NCBI RefSeq assembly: GCF_021398715.1
Contig: NZ_CP090347.1
Location: 1,922,001 to 1,986,000, forward strand
Length of the DNA stretch: 64,000 bases
From: Microbacterium binotii
GTDB lineage: Bacteria; Actinomycetota; Actinomycetes; Actinomycetales; Microbacteriaceae
Reading direction: 5' to 3'
Position numbers and translations under genes: made by a program. Below are positions 1 to 6,979 of the stretch, piece by piece. The notes beneath the pieces are model-generated. The model made no database searches, was not told the origin of the DNA, and saw nothing but the letters and a program-made list of their open reading frames with translations. The stretch's first letter is position 1; each line of letters begins with the position of its first letter.

Positions 1-686
1 TTGGCCTCGAGGCGGGTCGAGCCCTTGATGCGCTGCGGCTCGGTGATGACCTCGACGGCCCGCTGACGCGGCGCGCGGGCGGGTTCTCCGCTGTCGGCTC
101 CGTCGCGCTCGGAGCCCCGTCGGCGGCCGCGACGACGGCTCGATGACGAGGGCGCGTCCTCGTCCTCCGGCTCGGGCAGGGCGGGCAGCGCCACGACCTC
201 GGGAGCGTAGAAGTGCAGCTGGGTGGAGACCGCCGACACGAAGACCTCGGGAAGCAGCCCCAGCGAGACGGCCGTGACCGGACCGGGCTTCTCCGCGGGC
301 TCCTCGGGCTCCTGCTCGACGACCGCGGCCGGTTCCTCGGGAGCAGCGACCGGCTTCTCGACGGCGGGGGCGGACTCGTCGGATGCGGATTCCGCCGCAA
401 CCGCGGCGGGATCGTCCGGCGTGGAGTCAGCGGATGCATCGTCAGCGGACGGGGCGGCGGCGGCGGAGGTCTCAGGTGCTTCAGCGGGCTGCTCGACCGC
501 CGCATCCGCATCGGCGTCGCTCACCGGCGCAGCCTCTTCGGGTGCGTCGGCTGCGTCCGCAGTCTGCAAGACGTCGCCGGGCGACTCTTCCACCGCAGCG
601 GGAGCGGCCTCGTCCACGGGGAACGTCAGCTGTTCGTCGCTCCGCTCATTGCGATCATCGGACTGGTTTGCGTCATCGGCCTTCAC
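1..686 (-). CDS. rne: Ribonuclease E/G, N-terminal part (runs off the left edge)
   Basis: About 228 codons on the minus strand are open to the window edge. From the GTG at 684-686 the protein is a long acidic, Ala/Pro/Glu-rich disordered stretch (to about residue 150). A basic RRRGRRRG patch follows, and the visible part ends in RIKGSTRLEAK, the segment that precedes the S1 domain in actinobacterial RNase E/G. The S1 and catalytic domains lie outside the window. GAGGAG lies just upstream of the GTG and supports this start. The family endonucleolytically cleaves single-stranded RNA in mRNA decay and rRNA processing. The identification rests on the N-terminal extension and the conserved junction, so it is good but not complete. 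Confidence 0.82.
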   Translation of the reverse strand, partial: MKADDANQSDDRNERSDEQLTFPVDEAAPAAVEESPGDVLQTADAADAPEEAAPVSDADADAAVEQPAEAPETSAAAAPSADDASADSTPDDPAAVAAESASDESAPAVEKPVAAPEEPAAVVEQEPEEPAEKPGPVTAVSLGLLPEVFVSAVSTQLHFYAPEVVALPALPEPEDEDAPSSSSRRRGRRRGSERDGADSGEPARAPRQRAVEVITEPQRIKGSTRLEA

Positions 687-876
687 CGGCGTACTCCTCA
701 CCGGGGCGACACCGCGCGTCGCCCGGCAAAATCTCGTGCGGCGCCGCACCAGCGGTGCCGTCGGCTCATTCGGTCTGCAGCCGGCACACGGCACGGGCTG
801 CGCGGGCGATCATTGCCCGAAGTCTGCGTCGATGTCCCGCACAGCGCGGCTGCGCAGGACATCGTCAGCCATTATC
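687..876 (-). promoter_or_regulatory. Putative rne promoter and long structured 5' leader
   Basis: A GATAAT -10 box lies at 876-871 on the minus strand, placing the transcript start near 864. That leaves a leader of about 178 bases before the rne GTG. A hairpin sits at the very 5' end: GATGTCC at 863-857 pairs with GGACATC at 837-831, and the inner bases also pair. A smaller stem is at 819-803. No clear -35 is visible. The family often autoregulates through its leader; that this one does is inference. Confidence 0.4.
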
Positions 877-954
877 GCACTTCCGGCGCCGATCCGCGTC
901 AGGCGCGGTACCCGGCCCGTCGTCACCCTCAGCGGGTGCATGAGAACGCGGTGC

Positions 955-966
955 CATAATCCGAAC
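955..966 (+). promoter_or_regulatory. Leaderless-type -10 box of the VKOR gene
   Basis: CATAAT at 955-960 is followed by six bases and then the ATG at 967. This places the predicted transcript start on the start codon, and there is no Shine-Dalgarno sequence. The same geometry recurs before many genes in this window. Confidence 0.5.
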
Positions 967-1569
967 ATGTCCGACACCCAGGCACCCGCACGCCCGATCG
1001 CTCTGGCCGTCTGGCTCATCATCGCCGGAGTAGTCGGCTGGATCGCCGCGTTCTCGCTCACGATCGAGCGCTTCCACCTCCTCGCCGACCCGAATGCCAC
1101 CGCATCCTGCGATTTCAGCGTCCTCGTCCAATGCACGGCCAACCTGCAGTCCTGGCAGGGCAGCGTGTTCGGATTCCCCAATCCGATCCTCGGCCTGAGC
1201 GGATGGGTCGCGCCCGTGGTGGTCGGCGCCGCTCTCCTCGCGGGCGCCCGCTTCAACCGCTGGTTCTGGCTGGCGTTCTGGGCCGGCATGGCCGTCGCCT
1301 TCGCCTTCGTGTGCTGGCTGATCGCGCAGAGCATCTTCTCGCTCGGAACCCTCTGCCCCTGGTGCATGGTCACGTGGTCGGTGACGATCCCCTCGTTCTT
1401 CGCCGTGACCCTGCACGTGTTGCGCAACGGTGCCGTGCCCGTCGGCGATCGGGGGCGTCGGATCGCGAGCTCCCTCGCCGCTTGGGTGCCCCTGATGGCG
1501 GTCGTCGCGTTCGCGATCATCGCGGTGCTGGCGGAGATGCGGTTGCACGTGCTCGCCACGCTCTTCTGA
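967..1569 (+). CDS. Vitamin K epoxide reductase (VKOR) family membrane protein
   Basis: A 200-residue integral membrane protein with four to five hydrophobic segments. It carries the VKOR cysteine set: a loop pair C48 and C56, and the redox motif C130-P-W-C133. Bacterial VKORs re-oxidise a DsbA-like thioredoxin-fold partner and pass electrons to quinone, so they drive disulfide formation outside the membrane. No DsbA partner is adjacent. The ATG at 967 is chosen because it sits six bases after a CATAAT box; upstream in-frame codons belong to non-coding leader. It is divergent from rne. Confidence 0.9.
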   Translation: MSDTQAPARPIALAVWLIIAGVVGWIAAFSLTIERFHLLADPNATASCDFSVLVQCTANLQSWQGSVFGFPNPILGLSGWVAPVVVGAALLAGARFNRWFWLAFWAGMAVAFAFVCWLIAQSIFSLGTLCPWCMVTWSVTIPSFFAVTLHVLRNGAVPVGDRGRRIASSLAAWVPLMAVVAFAIIAVLAEMRLHVLATLF

Positions 1570-1616
1570 TTCCGGGCGCTGTCCACAGGCGTCTCCGACG
1601 AAGTTCTCCGGCTCGC

Positions 1617-1642
1617 TAAGGTGATGGCGAGTCAGGGGAGGC
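1617..1642 (+). promoter_or_regulatory. Candidate promoter of the WXG100 cassette
   Basis: TAAGGT at 1617-1622 could be a -10 box. It is followed by a short leader containing GGGGAGG (about 1635-1641) ahead of the ATG at 1649. The -35 is weak. Confidence 0.35.
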
Positions 1643-1648
1643 AGCTCG

Positions 1649-2047
1649 ATGTCGCTGGAAACAGACAGCCTGGCCGCGCTCGAAGCGGCACGCATGCGAG
1701 TGATCGCGCAGACCGAACGGGCGCGCACCGCCGCCCATGACGCGGCCCGCATGGCCGACGACGTGCGTGACGCGCGGGCGAGCATCAGCTCGGTCGGCCG
1801 CGAGGTGACCGTCACCGCGCGCGCGGGTGGGGCGATCGAACAGGTCGACATCGCGAGCGAAGCGTTCGATCTGGATGCCAGGACGCTGTCGCGCCTGGTG
1901 ACCGACACCGTGCGCGAGGCGCAGCGCGCCGCGGCGGAGGTCGCGGTGAACCGCATGGCCGAGTCGCTCGGCGCAGACTCCCCCGTCGTCGCGCAGACGC
2001 GCGAACAGGTGCGGGCGCAGTTCGGCGCCGGCACGGAACTGCGGTGA
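1649..2047 (+). CDS. YbaB/EbfC-like protein of the WXG100 cassette
   Basis: A 132-residue protein with a long N-terminal helix (about 5-45) followed by a beta-rich segment (EVTVTARAGGAIEQVDIA) and a C-terminal helix. This helix-strand-helix layout is that of YbaB/EbfC nucleoid-associated proteins. In actinobacteria such proteins are often encoded beside WXG100 genes, as here. The next gene starts 4 bases after the stop codon. GGGGAGG precedes the ATG. A DNA-binding role is only the family default; a chaperone or structural role in the cassette is equally possible. Confidence 0.7.
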   Translation: MSLETDSLAALEAARMRVIAQTERARTAAHDAARMADDVRDARASISSVGREVTVTARAGGAIEQVDIASEAFDLDARTLSRLVTDTVREAQRAAAEVAVNRMAESLGADSPVVAQTREQVRAQFGAGTELR

Positions 2048-2051
2048 GACG

Positions 2052-2351
2052 ATGCTGGAACAGCTGACCGTCACCCCGATCCGCCTCGCTGACGCCGCCA
2101 CCAACATCCGCGACGCCGCGCAGGCCATCGACGACATCCTGGAGCGGCTCGATGACGAGGCGAAGACGCTTCGCGCCGAATGGTCCGGTGAGGCGCAGAT
2201 CGCCTTCGACGCGTCGCGCCTGCGTTTCTCGGACGCGCTCGAGAGCCGCACGGAAGCCGTGCGCAAGATCTGCGCCGCGCTGTCTGCACTCGCGGACGGA
2301 TATTCACAGATCGACCTCGAGAGCGCGCGCGCCCTGGGAGCAGCATCATGA
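2052..2351 (+). CDS. WXG100 family type VII secretion target
   Basis: A 99-residue, almost entirely helical protein. It has a WSG turn (W-x-G) near residue 43-45 between two long helices, and a C-terminal YSQID that fits the YxxxD/E export signal. Length and layout match ESAT-6/CFP-10-like WXG100 proteins, which dimerise and are exported by type VII (ESX) systems. Its stop overlaps the start of the next gene. No EccC ATPase or other machine component is in the window, so the exporter must be encoded elsewhere. Confidence 0.8.
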   Translation: MLEQLTVTPIRLADAATNIRDAAQAIDDILERLDDEAKTLRAEWSGEAQIAFDASRLRFSDALESRTEAVRKICAALSALADGYSQIDLESARALGAAS

Positions 2352-2671
2352 CCGGGGCAGCGAACCAGCGGATCGTTCTCGACGGCGACATCCTCACATC
2401 CCAGGTGAGCACCCTGCGCGAGGCGTCGAGCACATTCTCGTCGGTGGCCGGCAAGGTCGACTCCCCGCTGTCGGGTGATGCATTCGGTCTGCTGAGCCAG
2501 GGGATCCTCGTGCCCGCAGTCCAGGCGCTCGCCGGTCGCTCGCGTGAGCTGGTGACCGCCGCACGCGAACTGACCGAGAAGATGGCCGACGGCACCGCCA
2601 CCGCTCTGAAGGCCTTCTCGTCGCTCGAGGAGGATGCGGTCGACGCATTCAACAAGGGAGACGATTCATGA
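2348..2671 (+). CDS. Small helical protein, probable WXG100-like partner
   Basis: A 107-residue helical protein, overlapping the WXG100 gene before it by 4 bases and the hydrolase gene after it by 4 bases. It has no W-x-G. Size, helical pattern and position are those of ESX-associated partner proteins (EspC/TIGR04197-like or DUF6507-like). It may pair with the WXG100 protein or with the helical N-terminus of the downstream protein. I do not recognise a precise family. Confidence 0.6.
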   Translation: MTGAANQRIVLDGDILTSQVSTLREASSTFSSVAGKVDSPLSGDAFGLLSQGILVPAVQALAGRSRELVTAARELTEKMADGTATALKAFSSLEEDAVDAFNKGDDS

Positions 2672-4224
2672 GCGGCGCAGCAGCCGTCGCGGGCGAGATC
2701 CGCAGCGGGAGCTGGGCGGGCGGACTTCCCGCATCCGGGCCGGGCGGCGACGCTTGCGCACAGATTCCGGGTTTCGCGGGGCTGCTGCTGCAGTACGTCC
2801 AGCCGCTGCGAGAGCTGTTCGACCAGCTCCTGGGCAACTCGGCTGAGGTGGCAGGGTTCGCGGCCAACTGGGAGGACTCCGCCAACGAGCTCGCACAGCT
2901 CGCCCCGCAGTTCACCAGCGCTCGCAACGCGCTCGCCGAACTGGACGGACGTACCGTGCGTGCCCTGCGCGAGCGGTACGAGGATCTGTCGGTGATCGCG
3001 ACGGATGCAGCGGAGTGGACATCGGCGACCGCCGGCGCCCTCCGGCTCGCGGCGCGCATCGTCGATGCGACGCGGTCGTTCGTGTGCGACCTGCTGGTGC
3101 GTCTGTCGCGCTTCGCCGACGAGCTGTTCTCCTTCACGCTCAACCCGTTCGAGGTGGCCGACCGGATCAAGAACTTCGCCGAGGCCGCATACGAGCTCGT
3201 CCAGGCCGGGGGGCGCCTGGTCTCAGATCTGCTCGAAGCACTCTTCGCGCTCGCATCCCTCATCCAGCGCCTCATGCCCCTCGTGGCCGAGGCCCTCGCC
3301 GAGCTGAAAGAGATCATCGCGCAGATGCTACCCGCCATCGGCGGCACCATCGGGTCCGTCCTGGGGACGGCCTTCGGCCCGCTGGGCCCCCTCGGGGGCG
3401 GTCTCGTGGGTTCCATCCTGGGAGGCGCCGGCGAGAACTTCCTCCAGAAGGACGCCGACGTCGAAGAGCTGGACCCGGCGAACATGACCGAGGAGCAGCG
3501 CAAGGCGTGGGAGGAAGCCCAGGACGTCAGGACGCTGGACTCGCTCTCTGATCTCGTGTCGGTCAACGGAACCACCGACCGCATGGGCGGCGAGGACGCA
3601 TCCGTCATCGACATCAAGCGTGTCGTCGGCCCTGACGGCAAGGAGCACTGGGTCGTCTCACTGCCCTCCACGCAGGACTGGCAGCTGATGGGAGATACGG
3701 GCGCGCTCAACGATCGCGACTCGAATGTCGCACTGATGATGGACAATCCTGCGTTCAAGACCGTCTACGAGCGGGCGGTGCTGGAAGCGATGAACGACGC
3801 GGGCATCTCCCCCGGAGACGACGTCGTGCTCACCGGATTCAGCCAGGGCGGGATCATGGCGGCCAACCTCGCCTCGGACCCGACCTTCCCGTACAACACG
3901 GTCGGGGTCGTGACCAACGGTTCCCCGATCGACACGTTCGACATTCCGCCGAACATCCCGGTCTACGCGTTCCAGCACGCCAATGACGCGGTGCCGATGC
4001 TCGACGGCAACGTGTCCGGGGCGACGGGCACGAATGTGAACCGCGTGATCCTGCCCCCGATGAGCAACCCGATCGAGGCGCACAACAACGAGAACTACGC
4101 CAACTCCGTGGCCGCGTGGGAGGCTCAGTACCGGGAGATCTACGGCACGGCGCCTCCGGGACTGGACCTGCTCACGGGAGAGGTGGTCGAGCACAGCATG
4201 TTCACCGCGTCCGAGGGTCGATGA
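2668..4224 (+). CDS. Helical N-terminus fused to an alpha/beta-hydrolase; candidate type VII secreted lipase/esterase
   Basis: A 518-residue protein. Residues 1-210 are helical, with WXG/LXG-like heptad patterns. A glycine-rich hydrophobic stretch follows (about 225-262, GGTIGSVLG...GGGLVGSILGG). Residues about 290-518 look like an alpha/beta-hydrolase. The nucleophile elbow is GFSQGG with S392, D440 (in HANDAVP) is the likely acid and H472 (in EAHNNEN) the likely base. It is translationally coupled to the two small helical genes upstream. PE-PPE lipases of mycobacteria and LXG lipases of Firmicutes have the same plan, a helical export module plus a lipase. The substrate is unknown. The following lipoprotein gene is a possible immunity partner. 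Confidence 0.7.
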   Translation: MSGAAAVAGEIRSGSWAGGLPASGPGGDACAQIPGFAGLLLQYVQPLRELFDQLLGNSAEVAGFAANWEDSANELAQLAPQFTSARNALAELDGRTVRALRERYEDLSVIATDAAEWTSATAGALRLAARIVDATRSFVCDLLVRLSRFADELFSFTLNPFEVADRIKNFAEAAYELVQAGGRLVSDLLEALFALASLIQRLMPLVAEALAELKEIIAQMLPAIGGTIGSVLGTAFGPLGPLGGGLVGSILGGAGENFLQKDADVEELDPANMTEEQRKAWEEAQDVRTLDSLSDLVSVNGTTDRMGGEDASVIDIKRVVGPDGKEHWVVSLPSTQDWQLMGDTGALNDRDSNVALMMDNPAFKTVYERAVLEAMNDAGISPGDDVVLTGFSQGGIMAANLASDPTFPYNTVGVVTNGSPIDTFDIPPNIPVYAFQHANDAVPMLDGNVSGATGTNVNRVILPPMSNPIEAHNNENYANSVAAWEAQYREIYGTAPPGLDLLTGEVVEHSMFTASEGR

Positions 4225-4273
4225 CCCTGTTCACCATCGTCGGCCGATCGGACGGCATTGAGAGGGGGGCGCC

Positions 4274-4726
4274 ATGCGCTCGAGGTTCCTTCGCCGCGTG
4301 ACGGCGGCCATGGCCGCCGTCGTCGCTGTTCCCGCTGCTCTCGCTGGGTGCTTCGCGGCACCGCCGCTCGATTCGTCGTACGAGGAGAAGATTTCGGCGG
4401 CGTTGGAGTCCGCAGACCTCGGGCTCTCCGACGTGTGGGCGAGTCGGAGCACCGACGGCTTCGCCGTCGTGCTCAATGTCGGCGGGACGTCCGCGCGCGA
4501 CGACGTGTCGCCCGACGACCTGCGGGCGATGCTCCAGATCATCCGAGCCAACAACACGCTCGGCGGAGACAAGCTCGACTTCTCCTTGCGCAACGCGGAC
4601 GACAGTGCGTTCGTGGACCTCGACGGCCCCGCGCAGTCCCTCGGAGCACCGGCACGTGTGAGCGCGAGCGACGGCCCCTTGGGGATCGTGCTGGACTGGG
4701 ACAAGGTGAACAGCATCATCGGCTGA
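4274..4726 (+). CDS. Small lipoprotein, possible immunity partner of the upstream hydrolase
   Basis: A 150-residue protein with a lipoprotein signal peptide: basic n-region, hydrophobic core and lipobox L-A-G-C26. The mature part is a small mixed alpha/beta domain with no motif I recognise. It follows the hydrolase gene by about 50 bases, and GAGAGGGG lies before the ATG. A strong hairpin terminator follows, so it is the last gene of the cassette. Surface lipoproteins act as immunity proteins for the Staphylococcus aureus type VII lipase TslA; a parallel role here is inference from position only. Confidence 0.65.
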   Translation: MRSRFLRRVTAAMAAVVAVPAALAGCFAAPPLDSSYEEKISAALESADLGLSDVWASRSTDGFAVVLNVGGTSARDDVSPDDLRAMLQIIRANNTLGGDKLDFSLRNADDSAFVDLDGPAQSLGAPARVSASDGPLGIVLDWDKVNSIIG

Positions 4727-4734
4727 GCACTTCC

Positions 4735-4776
4735 ACGACGAAGCCCGCCCCTCGAGCGAAGGGCGGGCTTCGTCGT
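4735..4776. terminator. Bidirectional hairpin between the lipoprotein gene and ndk
   Basis: A perfect 16-bp stem (4735-4750 with 4761-4776) around a 10-base loop lies between two convergent genes. There is no T-tract. Confidence 0.75.
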
Positions 4777-4787
4777 GAGCGGGAAGG

Positions 4788-5204
4788 TCAGCCGAACCAG
4801 ATGCCGAGCTCGCGCGCAGCGGACTCGGGGCTGTCGCTACCGTGCACCAGGTTCTGCTGAACCTTGAGACCCCAATCGCGGCCGAAGTCGCCGCGGATCG
4901 TGCCGGGAGCGGCGGTGGTCGGGTCGGTGGTGCCGGCGAGGGAACGGAAGCCCTCGATGACGCGGTCCCCGGCGAGGCGGATCGCGACCGACGGCCCCGA
5001 CATCATGAACTCGACGAGGGGCTCGTAGAACGGCTTGCCCTCATGTTCGGCGTAGTGCTGCTCGAGACGCTCCCGGTCGGGCTCGACCAGGCGCAGGTCG
5101 ACGAGCGCGTAGCCCTTCGCCTCGATACGGGCGAGGATGGCGCCGGTGAGGCCGCGGGCCACACCGTCCGGCTTGACGAGGACGAGGGTTTCTTCGATGG
5201 CCAT
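4788..5204 (-). CDS. ndk: Nucleoside diphosphate kinase
   Basis: A 138-residue NDK, close to the usual bacterial length. It transfers the gamma-phosphate of ATP to nucleoside diphosphates through a phosphohistidine; the active-site histidine is H121 in NLVHGSDS. The KPDG motif near residue 11 and the RGDFG motif near 104 are intact. It is last in the ileS-folC-DUF4233-ndk cluster, starting 6 bases after the DUF4233 stop. GGAG lies upstream of the ATG. Confidence 0.97.
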   Translation of the reverse strand: MAIEETLVLVKPDGVARGLTGAILARIEAKGYALVDLRLVEPDRERLEQHYAEHEGKPFYEPLVEFMMSGPSVAIRLAGDRVIEGFRSLAGTTDPTTAAPGTIRGDFGRDWGLKVQQNLVHGSDSPESAARELGIWFG

Positions 5205-5210
5205 GGTGGG

Positions 5211-5618
5211 TCAATCTCCGTTCGCAGTCGCGGATGCGGCGGCCAGACGCGCGTTGCGGCGGTCCAGCGAGGCTCCCTTGATCGTCGCATACGCCCACAT
5301 GCCACCGAAAATGAACGCGACGAGCAGGATGGCGGGTTCGAGGAACGCCGACGCGGCGAGGAGCACCTGCAGCGCCCATCCGAGAGCGATCCCCCATCGC
5401 CAGCGCACGACGCCGCTCGCGGCGATCATCACGACGGCGAAGACGGACCCCACGACGATCGCCCACCACGGCTCGACACCGTCGGGCGTGGACTTCAGCC
5501 CGTAGATCACGAGCCACGCGAGAAAGACGACGATCGTCTCGAAACCGAGCACGACCTGCGCGAGCGACTCCTGCGCGCCGCGCTGACGCCGCACCCGCGG
5601 CGGTCGCTTGCCGCTCAT
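5211..5618 (-). CDS. DUF4233 membrane protein
   Basis: A 135-residue protein. A basic N-terminus is followed by four hydrophobic segments (about residues 22-40, 50-68, 73-90, 93-112). DUF4233 proteins are found between folC and ndk in actinobacteria and have no known function. The ATG at 5616-5618 overlaps the folC stop (ATGA), which supports this start over the ATG 7 codons upstream. Confidence 0.88.
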   Translation of the reverse strand: MSGKRPPRVRRQRGAQESLAQVVLGFETIVVFLAWLVIYGLKSTPDGVEPWWAIVVGSVFAVVMIAASGVVRWRWGIALGWALQVLLAASAFLEPAILLVAFIFGGMWAYATIKGASLDRRNARLAAASATANGD

Positions 5619-6979
5619 GCCGACCACCCGTCCTTCCACGTCTCAGCCTCTGCGAGGGCGAGCGCCTCTCCGGCCAGCACGACGGAGCCGGCGATGACCA
5701 CGGCGCGTCGATCGGATGCGGCCGCCCACTCCCGGGCGGCCTCGGCCGCGTCCGCGAGGTCGGTGTGGACGGTCACGCGCAGGCCTCGTGCCTCGACGAG
5801 GTCCGCGATCGTGTCGGCGTCGTTCGCCCGCTCGGAGTCGGGAGCGGTGGCGAACACGTGGGCGGCGACGGGGGCGAGCATCGCGACGATCCCCTCCGCA
5901 TCCTTGTCGCCGAGGACGCCGAGCACGACCCCCCACTCGTCGAAGTCGAAGGATCCGCGCAGCGCCTCGACGAGAGCCGCGGCGCCGTGCGGGTTGTGCG
6001 CCGCGTCGACGACGACCGTGGGATGCGCACCGACCAGTTGAAGGCGTCCGGGCGAGGACGCCTGGCCGAGGCCGTCCGTCACCACGTCAGGGGCGAGTGC
6101 CTGGGAGCCCGCGCCGATGAGGGATTCGACGGCGGCGATCGCCAGGGCGGCGTTGCGACCCTGATGCTCTCCATAGAGCGGCAGATACAGCTCTGCGTAC
6201 TCGCCGGCGAGCCCCTGCACATCGAGAAGCTGTCCCCCGACGGCGAGGCGATAGGAGCGCAGCGCGAAGTCGGTGCCTTCGACCGCGATCGTCGCTCCCC
6301 GAGCGGCGGCGGCCTCGCGCAGCACGCGATCGACCTCCGGCTCTTGGGCGGCGGAGACGACCGCAGCGTCCTGCTTGATGATCCCGGCCTTCACGCGGGC
6401 GATCTTCTCGATCGTGTCGCCGAGACGGTCGGCGTGATCCATGCCGACGGGAGCGATGACCGCGACGTCGCCGTCGGCGGTGTTCGTCGAGTCCCACTCG
6501 CCGCCCATACCGACCTCGATCACGGCCACGTCGACGGGGGCGTCGGAGAAGGCCACGAACGCGAGGACCGTCAGCACCTCGAAGAAGGTGAGTCGGGCGC
6601 CGCCCTCGGCGAGCAGTTCCGCGTCCACCAGCTCGATGAACGGGAGGATCTCCTCCCACGCCTCCACGACCGCGGCATCCGCGATGGGTTCGCCGTCGAC
6701 CATGATGCGCTCGGTGAAACGCTCCAGGTGCGGGCTCGTGAACAGCCCCGTGCGCAGCCCCATGGTGCGCAGCAGGCTCTCGATCAGCCGGCTCGTGGAG
6801 GTCTTCCCGTTCGTGCCCGTCACATGGACGACGCGATAGGTGCGCTGTGGGTCGTCGAGCAGCTCCAGCACCCGCCGCGTGCGCTCGATGCGCGGCTGCA
6901 CCCACTGCTCGCCCTGCCGCTCCAGCAGCGCCGCGTAGACGGCGTCCGCGCGATTGCGCTCGTTCTCGGTTCCGCTCAT
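5615..6979 (-). CDS. folC: Bifunctional folylpolyglutamate/dihydrofolate synthase
   Basis: A 454-residue Mur-ligase-fold enzyme that adds glutamate to dihydropteroate or tetrahydrofolates using ATP. The P-loop is [10 protein letters not shown] (about residue 52-61). [12 protein letters not shown] (about 157-168) carries the Mur-ligase central motif, and [12 protein letters not shown] starts the C-terminal domain. Its start overlaps the ileS stop and its stop overlaps DUF4233, so the genes are translationally coupled. Confidence 0.96.
   Translation of the reverse strand: MSGTENERNRADAVYAALLERQGEQWVQPRIERTRRVLELLDDPQRTYRVVHVTGTNGKTSTSRLIESLLRTMGLRTGLFTSPHLERFTERIMVDGEPIADAAVVEAWEEILPFIELVDAELLAEGGARLTFFEVLTVLAFVAFSDAPVDVAVIEVGMGGEWDSTNTADGDVAVIAPVGMDHADRLGDTIEKIARVKAGIIKQDAAVVSAAQEPEVDRVLREAAAARGATIAVEGTDFALRSYRLAVGGQLLDVQGLAGEYAELYLPLYGEHQGRNAALAIAAVESLIGAGSQALAPDVVTDGLGQASSPGRLQLVGAHPTVVVDAAHNPHGAAALVEALRGSFDFDEWGVVLGVLGDKDAEGIVAMLAPVAAHVFATAPDSERANDADTIADLVEARGLRVTVHTDLADAAEAAREWAAASDRRAVVIAGSVVLAGEALALAEAETWKDGWSA

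Noticed and set aside
810..872. A 20-codon ORF in the rne leader (ATG about 872 to stop about 810)
   Set aside because: Its ATG overlaps the predicted -10 box, so it would not be in the transcript if the promoter call is right. Kept only as a possibility if transcription starts upstream.
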